Positions 15,407-22,858 of a stretch of DNA of 64,000 bases are shown one piece after another (the stretch's first letter is position 1; the number at the start of each line of letters is the position of its first letter). Source of the stretch: Actinocorallia herbida (GTDB lineage: Bacteria > Actinomycetota > Actinomycetes > Streptosporangiales > Streptosporangiaceae); contig NZ_RJKE01000001.1 of assembly GCF_003751225.1 (NCBI RefSeq), forward strand, positions 9,424,001 to 9,488,000. Reading direction: 5' to 3'. A program made the translations under genes and the position numbers. Under the pieces are notes generated by a model. It made no database searches. It was not told where the DNA came from and was given only the letters and a program-made list of their open reading frames with translations.

Positions 15407-17916
15407 CCCATCATGGAAGGGTGAACCTCCACGACCTGCTTCCCGAAGACGGCGATCCCGACAAGGCGTTCGAGGCGTTCGCCGGGTGGACCGAGCAGCG
15501 CGGCCTGAGCCTCTATCCGGCTCAGGAGGAGGCCCTGATGGAGCTGGTCACCGGCGCCAACGTGATCTTGGCGACGCCGACCGGATCCGGCAAGTCCCTC
15601 GTCGCGGCCGGGGCCCACTTCGCCTCGCTCGCCCGCGACGAGTGCAGCTTCTACACCGCGCCGATCAAGGCGCTGGTGTCGGAGAAGTTCTTCGACCTGG
15701 TCGAGCAGTTCGGCAGCGAGAACGTCGGCATGATGACCGGCGACGCCTCGGTCAACCCGAACGCGCCGATCATCTGCTGCACCGCCGAGGTCCTGTCGGC
15801 GATCGCGCTCCAGGAGGGCGACCGGGCCGACATCGGCCTCGTCGTGATGGACGAGTTCCACTTCTACGCCGAGCCCGATCGCGGTGTCGCCTGGCAGATC
15901 CCGCTGCTCGAGCTGCCGCAGACCCAGTTCCTGCTCATGTCGGCGACCCTCGGCGACGTCGCGATGTTCGAGAAGGACCTGACCCGCCGCACCGGCCGTC
16001 CGACGGCGGTCGTGCGCTCGGCGACCCGGCCGGTCCCGCTGGAGTACGCCTACAAGCTCACGCCTCTGCACGAGACGATCGAGCACCTCCTGATGGAGAA
16101 GAAGGCCCCGGTCTACGTCGTCCACTTCACCCAGGCGGCGGCGATCGAGCGGGCGCAGTCGCTGATGAGCGTCAACGTCTGCACCAAGGAGGAGAAGGCC
16201 GAGATCGGCAAGCTGATCGGCCGGTTCCGCTTCACCACTTCGTTCGGCAAGACCCTGGAGCGCCTGGTCAGGCACGGGATCGGCGTGCACCACGCGGGCA
16301 TGCTGCCCAAGTACCGGCGGCTGGTCGAGCGGCTCGCGCAGGCCGGGCTGCTGAAGATCATCTGCGGTACGGACACCCTCGGCGTCGGCGTCAACGTGCC
16401 GATCCGCACCGTGCTGTTCACCGCGCTGTCCAAGTACGACGGCCGCAGGGTGCGCCGGCTGCGCGCTCGTGAGTTCCACCAGATCGCCGGGCGGGCCGGG
16501 CGGGCCGGCTTCGACACCGTCGGCTACGTCGTGTGCCAGGCGCCGGACCACATCGTGGAGAACCACAAGGCCGTGCTCAAGGCGGGCGACGACACCAAGA
16601 AGCTGCGCAAGCTGGTGCGCAAGAAGCCGCCGGAGGGCTTCGTCTCCTGGGACGAGGAGACCTTCACCCGCCTCCAGACCGCGGAGCCCGAACCGCTCAC
16701 CTCTCGGTTCGAGGTCAGCCACACCATGCTGCTGTCGGTGATCAACCGGCCGGGCAACGCGTTCCAGGCGATGAAGAAGCTCCTCACCGACAACCACGAG
16801 GACCGCGCCGCGCAGCGCCGCCACATCTCCCGCGCCATCGCCATCTACCGGTCGCTGCGCGCGGGCGGGATCGTCGAGGAGCTCACCGTCCCCGACGCCG
16901 ACGGCCGCTGGGTGCGCATCACCGTCGACCTTCAGGAGGACTTCGCGCTCAACCAGCCGCTGTCCACCTTCGCGCTCGCCTCGCTCGAACTGCTCGACAA
17001 GGAGGCGCCCGCGTACGCGCTCGACGTCGTCTCCGTCATCGAGGCCACCCTCGACGACCCGCGCCAGATCCTCGCCGCCCAGCTCAACAAGGCCAAGGGC
17101 GAGGCGGTCGCGGAGATGAAGATGAACGGCATCGAGTACGAGGAGCGCATGGAGCTGCTGGAGGAGGTCGACTACCCCAAGCCCCTGGAAGACCTCCTCG
17201 ACGGCGCCTTCGAGATCTACGCGCGCGGCAACCCGTGGGTCGCCGACCACCCGCTCCGGCCGAAGTCCGTCGTGCGGGACCTGTCCGAACGGCTGATGAC
17301 CTTCTCCCAGTACGTGCACCACTACGAGCTGGCCCGCAGCGAGGGCATCGTGCTGCGGTACCTGGCCGGGGCCTACAAGGCGCTCGCCCAGACCGTGCCG
17401 GACGCGGCGAAGACCGAGGAGCTCCAGGACCTCATCGAGTGGCTGGGCGAACTCGTCAGGCAGGTCGACAGCAGCCTCCTCGACGAGTGGGAGCAGCTCG
17501 CCAACCCCACGCTCGACGCCGAGCAGCCGCTGGAGGAGAAGACCAACGCGGTCACCGCGAACCCGCGCGCGTTCCGCGTGCTGGTGCGCAACGCGGCGTT
17601 CCGTCACCTCCAGCTCGCCGCCCGCCGTTCCTACCGCGAGCTGGAGGGTCTCGGCACCGGCTGGGACCACGCCGACTGGGAGGACGCCGTCGAGGAGTAC
17701 TTCGACGAGCACGACGAGCTCCCGACCGGCGCCGACGCGCGCGGCCCCGCGTTCCTCAAGATCACCGAGGAGGCCGGCGTCTGGCACGTCCGCCAGATCG
17801 TCGCCGACCCCGCGGGCCACCACGACTGGGCGCTCACCGCCGACGTGGACCTCGCCGCCTCCGACGAGACGGGCACCGCGGTCCTGCACGTCAAGGACTT
17901 CGCGCGGCTCGACTGA
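15403..17916 (+). CDS. Ski2-like DEAD/DEAH-box helicase with DUF3516 C-terminal domain
   Basis: An 837-residue helicase. Motif I ATPTGSGKS (about 52-60), motif II as DEFH, motif III SATLG, and in the second RecA domain GVHHAGMLPKYRR, TDTLGVGVN and the QIAGRAGRAG motif VI are all visible. The C-terminal 400 residues match the style of DUF3516, which follows this helicase in actinobacteria. Architecture and the GVHHAG motif place it near Ski2/Mtr4-type RNA helicases, suggesting RNA processing or decay, though DNA substrates are not excluded. The ATG at 15403 overlaps the patatin stop (ATGA); a GTG at 15421 preceded by GGAAGG is an alternative. Confidence 0.9.
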   Translation: MTHHGRVNLHDLLPEDGDPDKAFEAFAGWTEQRGLSLYPAQEEALMELVTGANVILATPTGSGKSLVAAGAHFASLARDECSFYTAPIKALVSEKFFDLVEQFGSENVGMMTGDASVNPNAPIICCTAEVLSAIALQEGDRADIGLVVMDEFHFYAEPDRGVAWQIPLLELPQTQFLLMSATLGDVAMFEKDLTRRTGRPTAVVRSATRPVPLEYAYKLTPLHETIEHLLMEKKAPVYVVHFTQAAAIERAQSLMSVNVCTKEEKAEIGKLIGRFRFTTSFGKTLERLVRHGIGVHHAGMLPKYRRLVERLAQAGLLKIICGTDTLGVGVNVPIRTVLFTALSKYDGRRVRRLRAREFHQIAGRAGRAGFDTVGYVVCQAPDHIVENHKAVLKAGDDTKKLRKLVRKKPPEGFVSWDEETFTRLQTAEPEPLTSRFEVSHTMLLSVINRPGNAFQAMKKLLTDNHEDRAAQRRHISRAIAIYRSLRAGGIVEELTVPDADGRWVRITVDLQEDFALNQPLSTFALASLELLDKEAPAYALDVVSVIEATLDDPRQILAAQLNKAKGEAVAEMKMNGIEYEERMELLEEVDYPKPLEDLLDGAFEIYARGNPWVADHPLRPKSVVRDLSERLMTFSQYVHHYELARSEGIVLRYLAGAYKALAQTVPDAAKTEELQDLIEWLGELVRQVDSSLLDEWEQLANPTLDAEQPLEEKTNAVTANPRAFRVLVRNAAFRHLQLAARRSYRELEGLGTGWDHADWEDAVEEYFDEHDELPTGADARGPAFLKITEEAGVWHVRQIVADPAGHHDWALTADVDLAASDETGTAVLHVKDFARLD

Positions 17917-17929
17917 CGGGCGTGCACGG

Positions 17930-17972
17930 GTTTCTCGCTACGGGTCGGAAACAGCCGGGGACAAAGAGAAAC
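17930..17972. promoter_or_regulatory. Inverted GTTTCTC/GAGAAAC elements before the XRE gene
   Basis: GTTTCTC (17930-17936) and GAGAAAC (17966-17972) form an inverted pair just upstream of the XRE gene. The same element recurs after that gene at 18846-18852, immediately before the small ATPase gene, next to a related AGAAAC at 18837-18842. Repetition at both transcription starts suggests a binding site for the XRE protein. Confidence 0.45.
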
Positions 17973-17993
17973 AACCGGCGTACCGTCGGGAAC

Positions 17994-18836
17994 ATGCCGA
18001 CGACCAAGGAGCGCGCGGACGAGGCATCGAAGATCCTCGCCTCGCAGTTGAGGCAGCTGCTGACCCAGTCGCCCCACACGGTGACGTCACTCGCCGCGGA
18101 GGTGGGCTGGGTCAAGTCGAAGGTCTCCAAGATCCAGAACTGCCGTCAGACGCCTACGGAAGAGGACATCCGGGTCTGGTGCCAGGCGACCGGCAACCCC
18201 GACCAGATCCCCGAGCTGATCGCCGCGGTCCGCAACCTGGACGGCCTGTACATCCAGTGGCGGCGGATGGAGCAGGGCGGGCTGCGGACCGTGCAGAGCT
18301 CGTTCCACGGCCTGTACGAGGACACCCGCGAGTTCCGCATCTTCCAGCACGCGCCGATCCCGTCGCTGCTCCAGACCCGCGACTACACCACCGCCCATCT
18401 GACCGCGATCATGCGGTTCCGGCAGATCCCCGACGACGTCGCCGACGCCACCCGGGAGCGGCAGTCCCACCAGCGCCACCTCGGCGACGGCACGAAGACG
18501 TTCTCGTTCATCGTCTCCGAGGCCGCCCTGCACGCGCCGATGCTGCCGCCCGCCGGCATGCGCGCCCAGCTCGGCCGGCTGCTGGCGTTCACCGACGGGC
18601 GGTCGGCCAACGTGGTGCTCGGCGTGCTGCCGCTGCGCGCGCCGCGGGCGGTATGGCCGTGGGAGGGCTTCTGGATCTATGACGCACGCGAGGTTCGTCC
18701 CGATCTGGTCGCCGGACAGATCCGGAACCGCCAGCCGAGCGACGTACAGGCGTATTTGGGAACGTTCGAACGGCTTGCCCAGGCGTCCGCTTACGGCCGT
18801 GAGGCGCGTGCGCTCATCGAGGCGGCGATGCCGTGA
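17994..18836 (+). CDS. XRE-family regulator with DUF5753 (WhiJ-like), set 1
   Basis: A 280-residue protein with an N-terminal helix-turn-helix (VTSLAAEVGWVKSKVSKIQN, about 26-46) followed by a DUF5753-type domain whose start QHAPIPSLLQTRDYTTAHL is diagnostic. In Streptomyces such WhiJ-like regulators act with small DUF397 proteins and HATPase proteins to control development and secondary metabolism. The ATG at 17994 is the first in a credible coding context. Here the next gene is an HATPase-like protein; no DUF397 gene is found next to this copy. GAGAAAC-type elements flank the gene. Confidence 0.88.
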   Translation: MPTTKERADEASKILASQLRQLLTQSPHTVTSLAAEVGWVKSKVSKIQNCRQTPTEEDIRVWCQATGNPDQIPELIAAVRNLDGLYIQWRRMEQGGLRTVQSSFHGLYEDTREFRIFQHAPIPSLLQTRDYTTAHLTAIMRFRQIPDDVADATRERQSHQRHLGDGTKTFSFIVSEAALHAPMLPPAGMRAQLGRLLAFTDGRSANVVLGVLPLRAPRAVWPWEGFWIYDAREVRPDLVAGQIRNRQPSDVQAYLGTFERLAQASAYGREARALIEAAMP

Positions 18837-18893
18837 AGAAACGATGAGAAACCGGCTGGACCGGCTGTGCCACCGCTCCTTACCTTGTGAGCC

Positions 18894-19379
18894 ATGACCT
18901 TCGACGAAGGACTCGTGACCGCCCCGCCGGGTGCGGCTGAGCGTACCTTCTTCACCGAGGCCGCCCGGGTGGCCGAGGCCCGGTCGTGGGTCCGGCGCAC
19001 CCTGCCCGACGCGTGCGGGGCGCGGGACGACTACCTCGTCGTGGTCTCCGAACTGCTGGGCAACTGCGTGGTGCACGGCCTGCCCGGCGACGCCACCCTC
19101 ACCGTGGGCCATGTCGCGGGCTTCCTCACCGGCAGGCTCGTGCACCGCATGCCGCCGTCCGGCCACGTCGGTTTCACCCAGGGGACCGTCACCGAGATGC
19201 GCCGCCTCGCCGATCCGGCGGCCGATCCGGGCTTCGGAGATCTGGACTTCGACGAGCTGGCCGAAAGCGGCCGGGGCCTTCCCCTGGTCGTCATGCTGTG
19301 CGAGGGCTCCGTCGTGGTCGAGGAACATCCCGACCAAACCGTCACACGTTGGACGGTCCCCGGGTGCGCCTGCCCTTGA
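18894..19379 (+). CDS. HATPase-domain protein with degenerate ATP lid
   Basis: A 161-residue protein of the histidine-kinase/anti-sigma ATPase fold. The N-box VVVSELLGNCVVHG and the G2-like motif ESGRGLPLVV are present, but the adenine-contacting D-x-G motif expected between them is absent; that region reads GRLVHRMPPSGHVGF. ATP binding is therefore doubtful. Such proteins usually accompany XRE-DUF5753 regulators. This one lies 57 bp downstream of XRE set 1 with GAGAAAC elements in the gap. It ends before a perfect 12-bp hairpin shared with the convergent cyclase-like gene. Confidence 0.75.
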   Translation: MTFDEGLVTAPPGAAERTFFTEAARVAEARSWVRRTLPDACGARDDYLVVVSELLGNCVVHGLPGDATLTVGHVAGFLTGRLVHRMPPSGHVGFTQGTVTEMRRLADPAADPGFGDLDFDELAESGRGLPLVVMLCEGSVVVEEHPDQTVTRWTVPGCACP

Positions 19380-19390
19380 GTAGGCGCGGC

Positions 19391-19422
19391 GGGCCGGCGC
19401 CGCCGGAGGACGGCGCCGGCCC
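19391..19422. terminator. Bidirectional terminator
   Basis: GGGCCGGCGCCG (19391-19402) and CGGCGCCGGCCC (19411-19422) pair perfectly with an 8-nt loop between two convergent stops. Confidence 0.8.
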
Positions 19423-19429
19423 CGTCCGG

Positions 19430-20446
19430 CTACAGGAAGGCGACCCACCCGGTCGCGCGGGTCTCCTTCACCTGGAAGCGCACGGGGTAGAACGCGCAGA
19501 AGGACGGCAGCGGGCGGACCGCGGTGTCGTACACGAACCGCGAGACGATGACGCCGACGGCGCCGCCGCTCTCGGCGAGCCGCCGCTTCAGGACGCGCGC
19601 GTCCAGGAGGCGGGCCGTGCCGTTGATCTCGCCGCCGACCAGGCCCTGGGCGTCGGCGACGACGGGCCCCACGTTCAGCGCGGCCCGGACCGTGAGCCGT
19701 CCGCCGGGGAGCGCGTCGAGGTTGTGCCGGTGGACGATCTCGGCGAGGTCCGCCAGCGGCCGCAGCAGCAGCCGGGTCGGGATGTGCGGCGGGACGACGA
19801 CGAGGGCGCCGTCTCCCCTGTCCTCCACATGGCAGTCCGCCCACGGCATCCCGGCCCGCTCGAACCCGGCCCGCAACCCCCGGTAGATGACGTCGCGCAG
19901 GTCCAGCCGGTCGATGTCGGTGCGGCACCCCTGGTTGAACCCGGTGATGTCGATCATGAGGATGGAGCAGTTCTGCCCCGTGAAGACGCCGGGACCGGGC
20001 GAGGAGACGGTGACGACGGAGCCCCGCAGCACCGGTTCGGGGCTCGCGGCCGGGACCAGGTCGCGCACCCGCGGGCGCACGAACGCCCGGATGCCGTCCT
20101 CCCGTGGGACCGCGGGCCAGTTCGCCGCGAGGCGGCTCCAGAGCGCGGCGGCGTCCTGTTCCGGCCACGGCAGCCGCCGCAGCCGTCGCAGGAGCGCCGA
20201 GAGCGGGGCGTCGCGCCGGGGCGGCGCGTTTCCGTCCGTCAGGGTCGGCGAGCCGGGCAGACGGCGCAGGAGCGCGGAGGCCGGCTCTCCGGGGAGGGCC
20301 GCCGAAGCGACGGGATAGGCGGCCCGGACATGTGCCGGAAACCTCTCGTGAGATTTTCCGGCACTGGTCGGGGTCGTGTGCCCGCGCGTAGACTGGATGT
20401 GCTCGGAAGGGTCGATTGCGCAGGTCAAGTCGGAAGGCTGGCTCAT
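19430..20446 (-). CDS. Class III nucleotidyl cyclase-homology protein, paralogue 2
   Basis: A 338-residue protein. The C-terminal half is a cyclase homology domain with Asp166 (LMIDITGFN), Asp212 (EDRGDGALVV), Asn275 and Arg279 (GEINGTARLL). Spacing matches paralogue 1 almost exactly (46 residues between aspartates, 63-64 to the Asn). The purine-selecting lysine is again an acidic residue. The N-terminal 140 residues are unlike paralogue 1 and contain a short duplication, SALLRRLPGSP and SALLRRLRRLP, in a Pro/Arg-rich context. The ATG at 20446 is preferred over one at 20503. It stands between two WhiJ-like regulator sets and is convergent with the HATPase-like gene. Likely a nucleotide cyclase or nucleotide-binding relic; product unknown. 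Confidence 0.62.
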   Translation of the reverse strand: MSQPSDLTCAIDPSEHIQSTRGHTTPTSAGKSHERFPAHVRAAYPVASAALPGEPASALLRRLPGSPTLTDGNAPPRRDAPLSALLRRLRRLPWPEQDAAALWSRLAANWPAVPREDGIRAFVRPRVRDLVPAASPEPVLRGSVVTVSSPGPGVFTGQNCSILMIDITGFNQGCRTDIDRLDLRDVIYRGLRAGFERAGMPWADCHVEDRGDGALVVVPPHIPTRLLLRPLADLAEIVHRHNLDALPGGRLTVRAALNVGPVVADAQGLVGGEINGTARLLDARVLKRRLAESGGAVGVIVSRFVYDTAVRPLPSFCAFYPVRFQVKETRATGWVAFL

Positions 20447-20941
20447 GTGAGTTCCCGTTCGAGTACTGCGGATGAATGGATCGCCCCGCCCTTCGGCGCG
20501 CATCTCGGTTTGGCGACAGGGAATGCGCTGGAAGGGTGGGGCGGTCGGCTTCGGGGCGACGATATGTGCTCCCTCGGCTGCACAGTGCTCCGGGAGAGCC
20601 GGGACGGGTTCTGATCCGATACGGGTGGAGTGTCGTTCTCGTTACGACGTGTGCGGGGCGTTCGGTGGTTCCGTCGGTGGCTGCGGTAAGTGAGATGATC
20701 TTGGTTCGGGGCTGCCATGGCATCATCTGCTAGGTTGCATCGTGGAAGTCATCATACCGTGATGAATCAGATCGTAACCAGATTAGGCAGCGGTTTGACG
20801 CCGCCGTTGATGGTGGCTGTGCAAGGATCCTGAGAACGTATGTCAACCACCTCGTACCAATGACGGTCCGGGGGTGTGGGATGGCGATGTGCTACCTGGC
20901 ATTTCGCTATCCATCGCAATTACGGAGGGTGATCGGTCTTC
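20447..20941. other. Long intergenic region upstream of XRE set 2
   Basis: No convincing gene is seen in these 495 bases. The last 200 bases are clearly AT-richer than the surroundings, as expected for promoters. A TGCCATGGCA palindrome lies at 20713-20722. Confidence 0.45.
20749..20765. promoter_or_regulatory. Operator-like inverted repeat before XRE set 2
   Basis: TCATCA-TACCG-TGATGA is a perfect 6-bp inverted repeat in the AT-rich region about 180 bp upstream of the XRE gene. Confidence 0.4.
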
Positions 20942-21826
20942 ATGCCCAGTGGACAGGGCCCGGTGGTGGAGAGTGCGCTGCTCAGAGAAGAGCTCGTGCG
21001 GTCGCGGAAAGACGCCGGATACACGCAGGAGCAGGTGGCGGTGGCCCTGGAGTGGCATCCGTCGAAGCTGATCCGGATCGAAGGCGGCAAAACCGGCATC
21101 ACCCGCGTTGATCTGACCGCCCTGCTCGTCCATTACGGAGTGGCGTCGGAGTCCAAACAGGAGCGCCTGCAGGAACTGGCGCGCGGCGCGCGATCCCAGG
21201 GCTGGTGGACCGGGTACCGGGGGATGCTGGGAGACCAGTACCTGACCTTCGTGGGATACGAGTCGGGCGCGTCGTACCTCCGCAACTACCACTCCGCGGT
21301 CTTTCCCGGCCTGCTCCAGCTTCCGGACTACGCCGAGGTCCTCCAGCCCGACGCGGGCTCCGAGCCGGGCGTCGCCCTGAACAGCCCGGGCGTCCGGCTG
21401 AAGCTCGACCGCCAGCGGCATCTCGCCGAGCGCGCGGATCAGCCGCGGTGCCACTACATCGTCGACGAGGCGGTGCTCCGGCGGCAGATCGGCGTCAACC
21501 GCGACCCCGGCGTGCAGCAGCGGCAGATCCGGCACGCGGTCGAGCGCGCGAACACTGATCCGCGCATCACCTTCCAGGTCGTGCCGTTCAGCGCCGGCTA
21601 CCACCCCGGCCTGCGCGTCCTGGGGTTCAACCTGCTGGAGTTCGACGGTCCGCTCGACGACGTGCTCTACATCGAAGGCCCCAAGGGCGCCAGCCAGCTC
21701 GCCTCCGACCCCGACTTCGTCAATGACTACCGCGGCTTCTATGCCGAGATCATTGACGAGGCCCTGCCGCCGGAGAAGTCCCTGGAACTGATGCTGGAGG
21801 TGGCCGCCGAGCTCGACGAGACATAG
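20942..21826 (+). CDS. XRE-family regulator with DUF5753 (WhiJ-like), set 2
   Basis: A 294-residue regulator. The HTH reads AGYTQEQVAVALEWHPSKLI (about 25-44); the DUF5753 region begins SAVFPGLLQLPDYAEVL and includes the typical QVVPFSAGYHPGL strand. GGAGGG precedes the ATG at somewhat long spacing. A DUF397 gene follows in the same direction after a strong hairpin, giving the usual regulator/small-protein pair. No HATPase gene is adjacent to this copy. Confidence 0.9.
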   Translation: MPSGQGPVVESALLREELVRSRKDAGYTQEQVAVALEWHPSKLIRIEGGKTGITRVDLTALLVHYGVASESKQERLQELARGARSQGWWTGYRGMLGDQYLTFVGYESGASYLRNYHSAVFPGLLQLPDYAEVLQPDAGSEPGVALNSPGVRLKLDRQRHLAERADQPRCHYIVDEAVLRRQIGVNRDPGVQQRQIRHAVERANTDPRITFQVVPFSAGYHPGLRVLGFNLLEFDGPLDDVLYIEGPKGASQLASDPDFVNDYRGFYAEIIDEALPPEKSLELMLEVAAELDET

Positions 21827-21842
21827 CGGTATTTCTCTCGAC

Positions 21843-21899
21843 ATCCTGTGGAAGATTCTGGTCAAATCATCCAGTTTCTTAGACAATCTTCCACGGGAT
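21843..21899. repeat. Large hairpin between XRE and DUF397 genes
   Basis: ATCCTGTGGAAGATT (21843-21857) and AATCTTCCACGGGAT (21885-21899) can pair over all 15 positions (one G-T pair). The 27-nt loop contains a CTGG/CCAG inner stem. It starts 16 bp after the XRE stop. It lacks a T run, so it may be an attenuator, RNA processing site or operator rather than a simple terminator. Confidence 0.6.
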
Positions 21900-21990
21900 G
21901 GGTCGTTGTGCGCCCTGACTCATTCCGTGTCAGCACTTCCGAATTCTCGGAGCACGGGGGCACACCGCGAGAAAATGGGAGGAGCGCCGG

Positions 21991-22188
21991 ATGGCCGCTC
22001 AGCCGGATCGTCTTTCCAGGCTTCCCTGGCGCAAGAGTTCGGCGAGCGGGAACCAGCCGGACTGTGTCGAGGTCGCGCCCTGTGACGGCATGATCATGGT
22101 TCGTGATTCGTACCATCCCCGAGGTCCCTTCCTCGGCCTGCCGCCCGGCGCCTGGACGAATCTGATCGACGGCCTGCGCGAGGAGTAG
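21991..22188 (+). CDS. DUF397 protein, set 2
   Basis: A 65-residue protein with the DUF397 pattern: PWRKSSASGNQPDCVEVA, then VRDSYHPRGP and a C-terminal aromatic helix (AWTNLIDGL). Such proteins are small partners of XRE-DUF5753 regulators in filamentous actinobacteria; molecular function is not firmly known. GGAGG lies upstream of the ATG at 21991. It follows XRE set 2 by 164 bp, separated by the large hairpin, so expression may be differentially tuned. Confidence 0.9.
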   Translation: MAAQPDRLSRLPWRKSSASGNQPDCVEVAPCDGMIMVRDSYHPRGPFLGLPPGAWTNLIDGLREE

Positions 22189-22199
22189 GGCAGGGAACC

Positions 22200-22226
22200 C
22201 CCGCGGGCCGGCGCGTGGCCTGCGGG
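22200..22226. terminator. Weak hairpin between DUF397 and response regulator
   Basis: CCCGCGGGCC (22200-22209) and GGCCTGCGGG (22217-22226) pair at 9 of 10 positions between convergent stops. Confidence 0.5.
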
Positions 22227-22252
22227 ACGTTCCGCGAGAAGAAGGGCCGGGG

Positions 22253-22858
22253 TCACAGCCAGCCGTGCAGGCGGGCCCGTTCTTCGGCCTCGATGCGGTT
22301 GCGGGTGCCGGTCTTGCCGATGGCGGACGACAGGTAGTTGCGGACGGTGCCCTCGGACAGGTGCAGGAGGCGGGCGATGTCGGCGATGGACGAGCCGTCG
22401 CGGGAGGCGCGCAGGACGTCGCCCTCCCGGGACGTCAGCGGGTTCGGGCCGGAGCTGAGGGCGGCGGCGGCGAGGGCCGGGTCGATGACGCGCTCTCCGG
22501 CCAGGACCCGGCGGATCGCGGCGGCGAGTTCCTCGGCGGGGCTGTCCTTCACCAGGAACGCGGCGGCGCCCGCCTCCATCGCGCGGCGCAGGTAGCCGGG
22601 CCGGCCGAACGTCGTGAGGATCACCACCCGGCACTCCGGGACCTTGCCGTGCAGTTCGGCGGCGGCCGTCAGCCCGTCCATCCGCGGCATCTCGATGTCC
22701 AGCAGCACCACGTCCGGGCGCAGCTCCACCGCGCGTGCGACGGCCTCCGCGCCGTCCCCGGCCGTCGCGACGACCTCGAGGTCGTCCTCCAGGGACAGCA
22801 GGCTGGCGAGGGCGCCGCGCACCATCGCCTGGTCTTCGGCGAGCAGCACTCGGATCAC
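22253..22858 (-). CDS. NarL/LuxR-family response regulator (DesR-like)
   Basis: A 201-residue response regulator. The receiver domain shows the acidic pair in LLAEDQ, phospho-acceptor Asp in VVLLDIEMPRMDG, Thr in ILTTFG and Lys in LVKDS. The LuxR-type HTH reads LTSREGDVLRASRDGSSIADIARLLHLSEGTVRNYLS. The start is GTG at 22858, overlapping the upstream kinase stop (GTGA). Together with that DesK-like kinase and the preceding ABC transporter it forms one four-gene operon. It probably activates the operon itself in response to membrane or cell-envelope stress (inference). Confidence 0.93.
   Translation of the reverse strand: MIRVLLAEDQAMVRGALASLLSLEDDLEVVATAGDGAEAVARAVELRPDVVLLDIEMPRMDGLTAAAELHGKVPECRVVILTTFGRPGYLRRAMEAGAAAFLVKDSPAEELAAAIRRVLAGERVIDPALAAAALSSGPNPLTSREGDVLRASRDGSSIADIARLLHLSEGTVRNYLSSAIGKTGTRNRIEAEERARLHGWL

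Noticed and set aside
15121-17889. A 922-codon minus-strand frame opposite the helicase
   Set aside because: Antisense shadow of a helicase with complete motifs; no domain in the translation.
18087-20726. An 879-codon minus-strand frame across XRE set 1, the ATPase gene and the second cyclase-like gene
   Set aside because: It conflicts with three genes supported by motifs; repetitive Arg/Pro/Gly composition.
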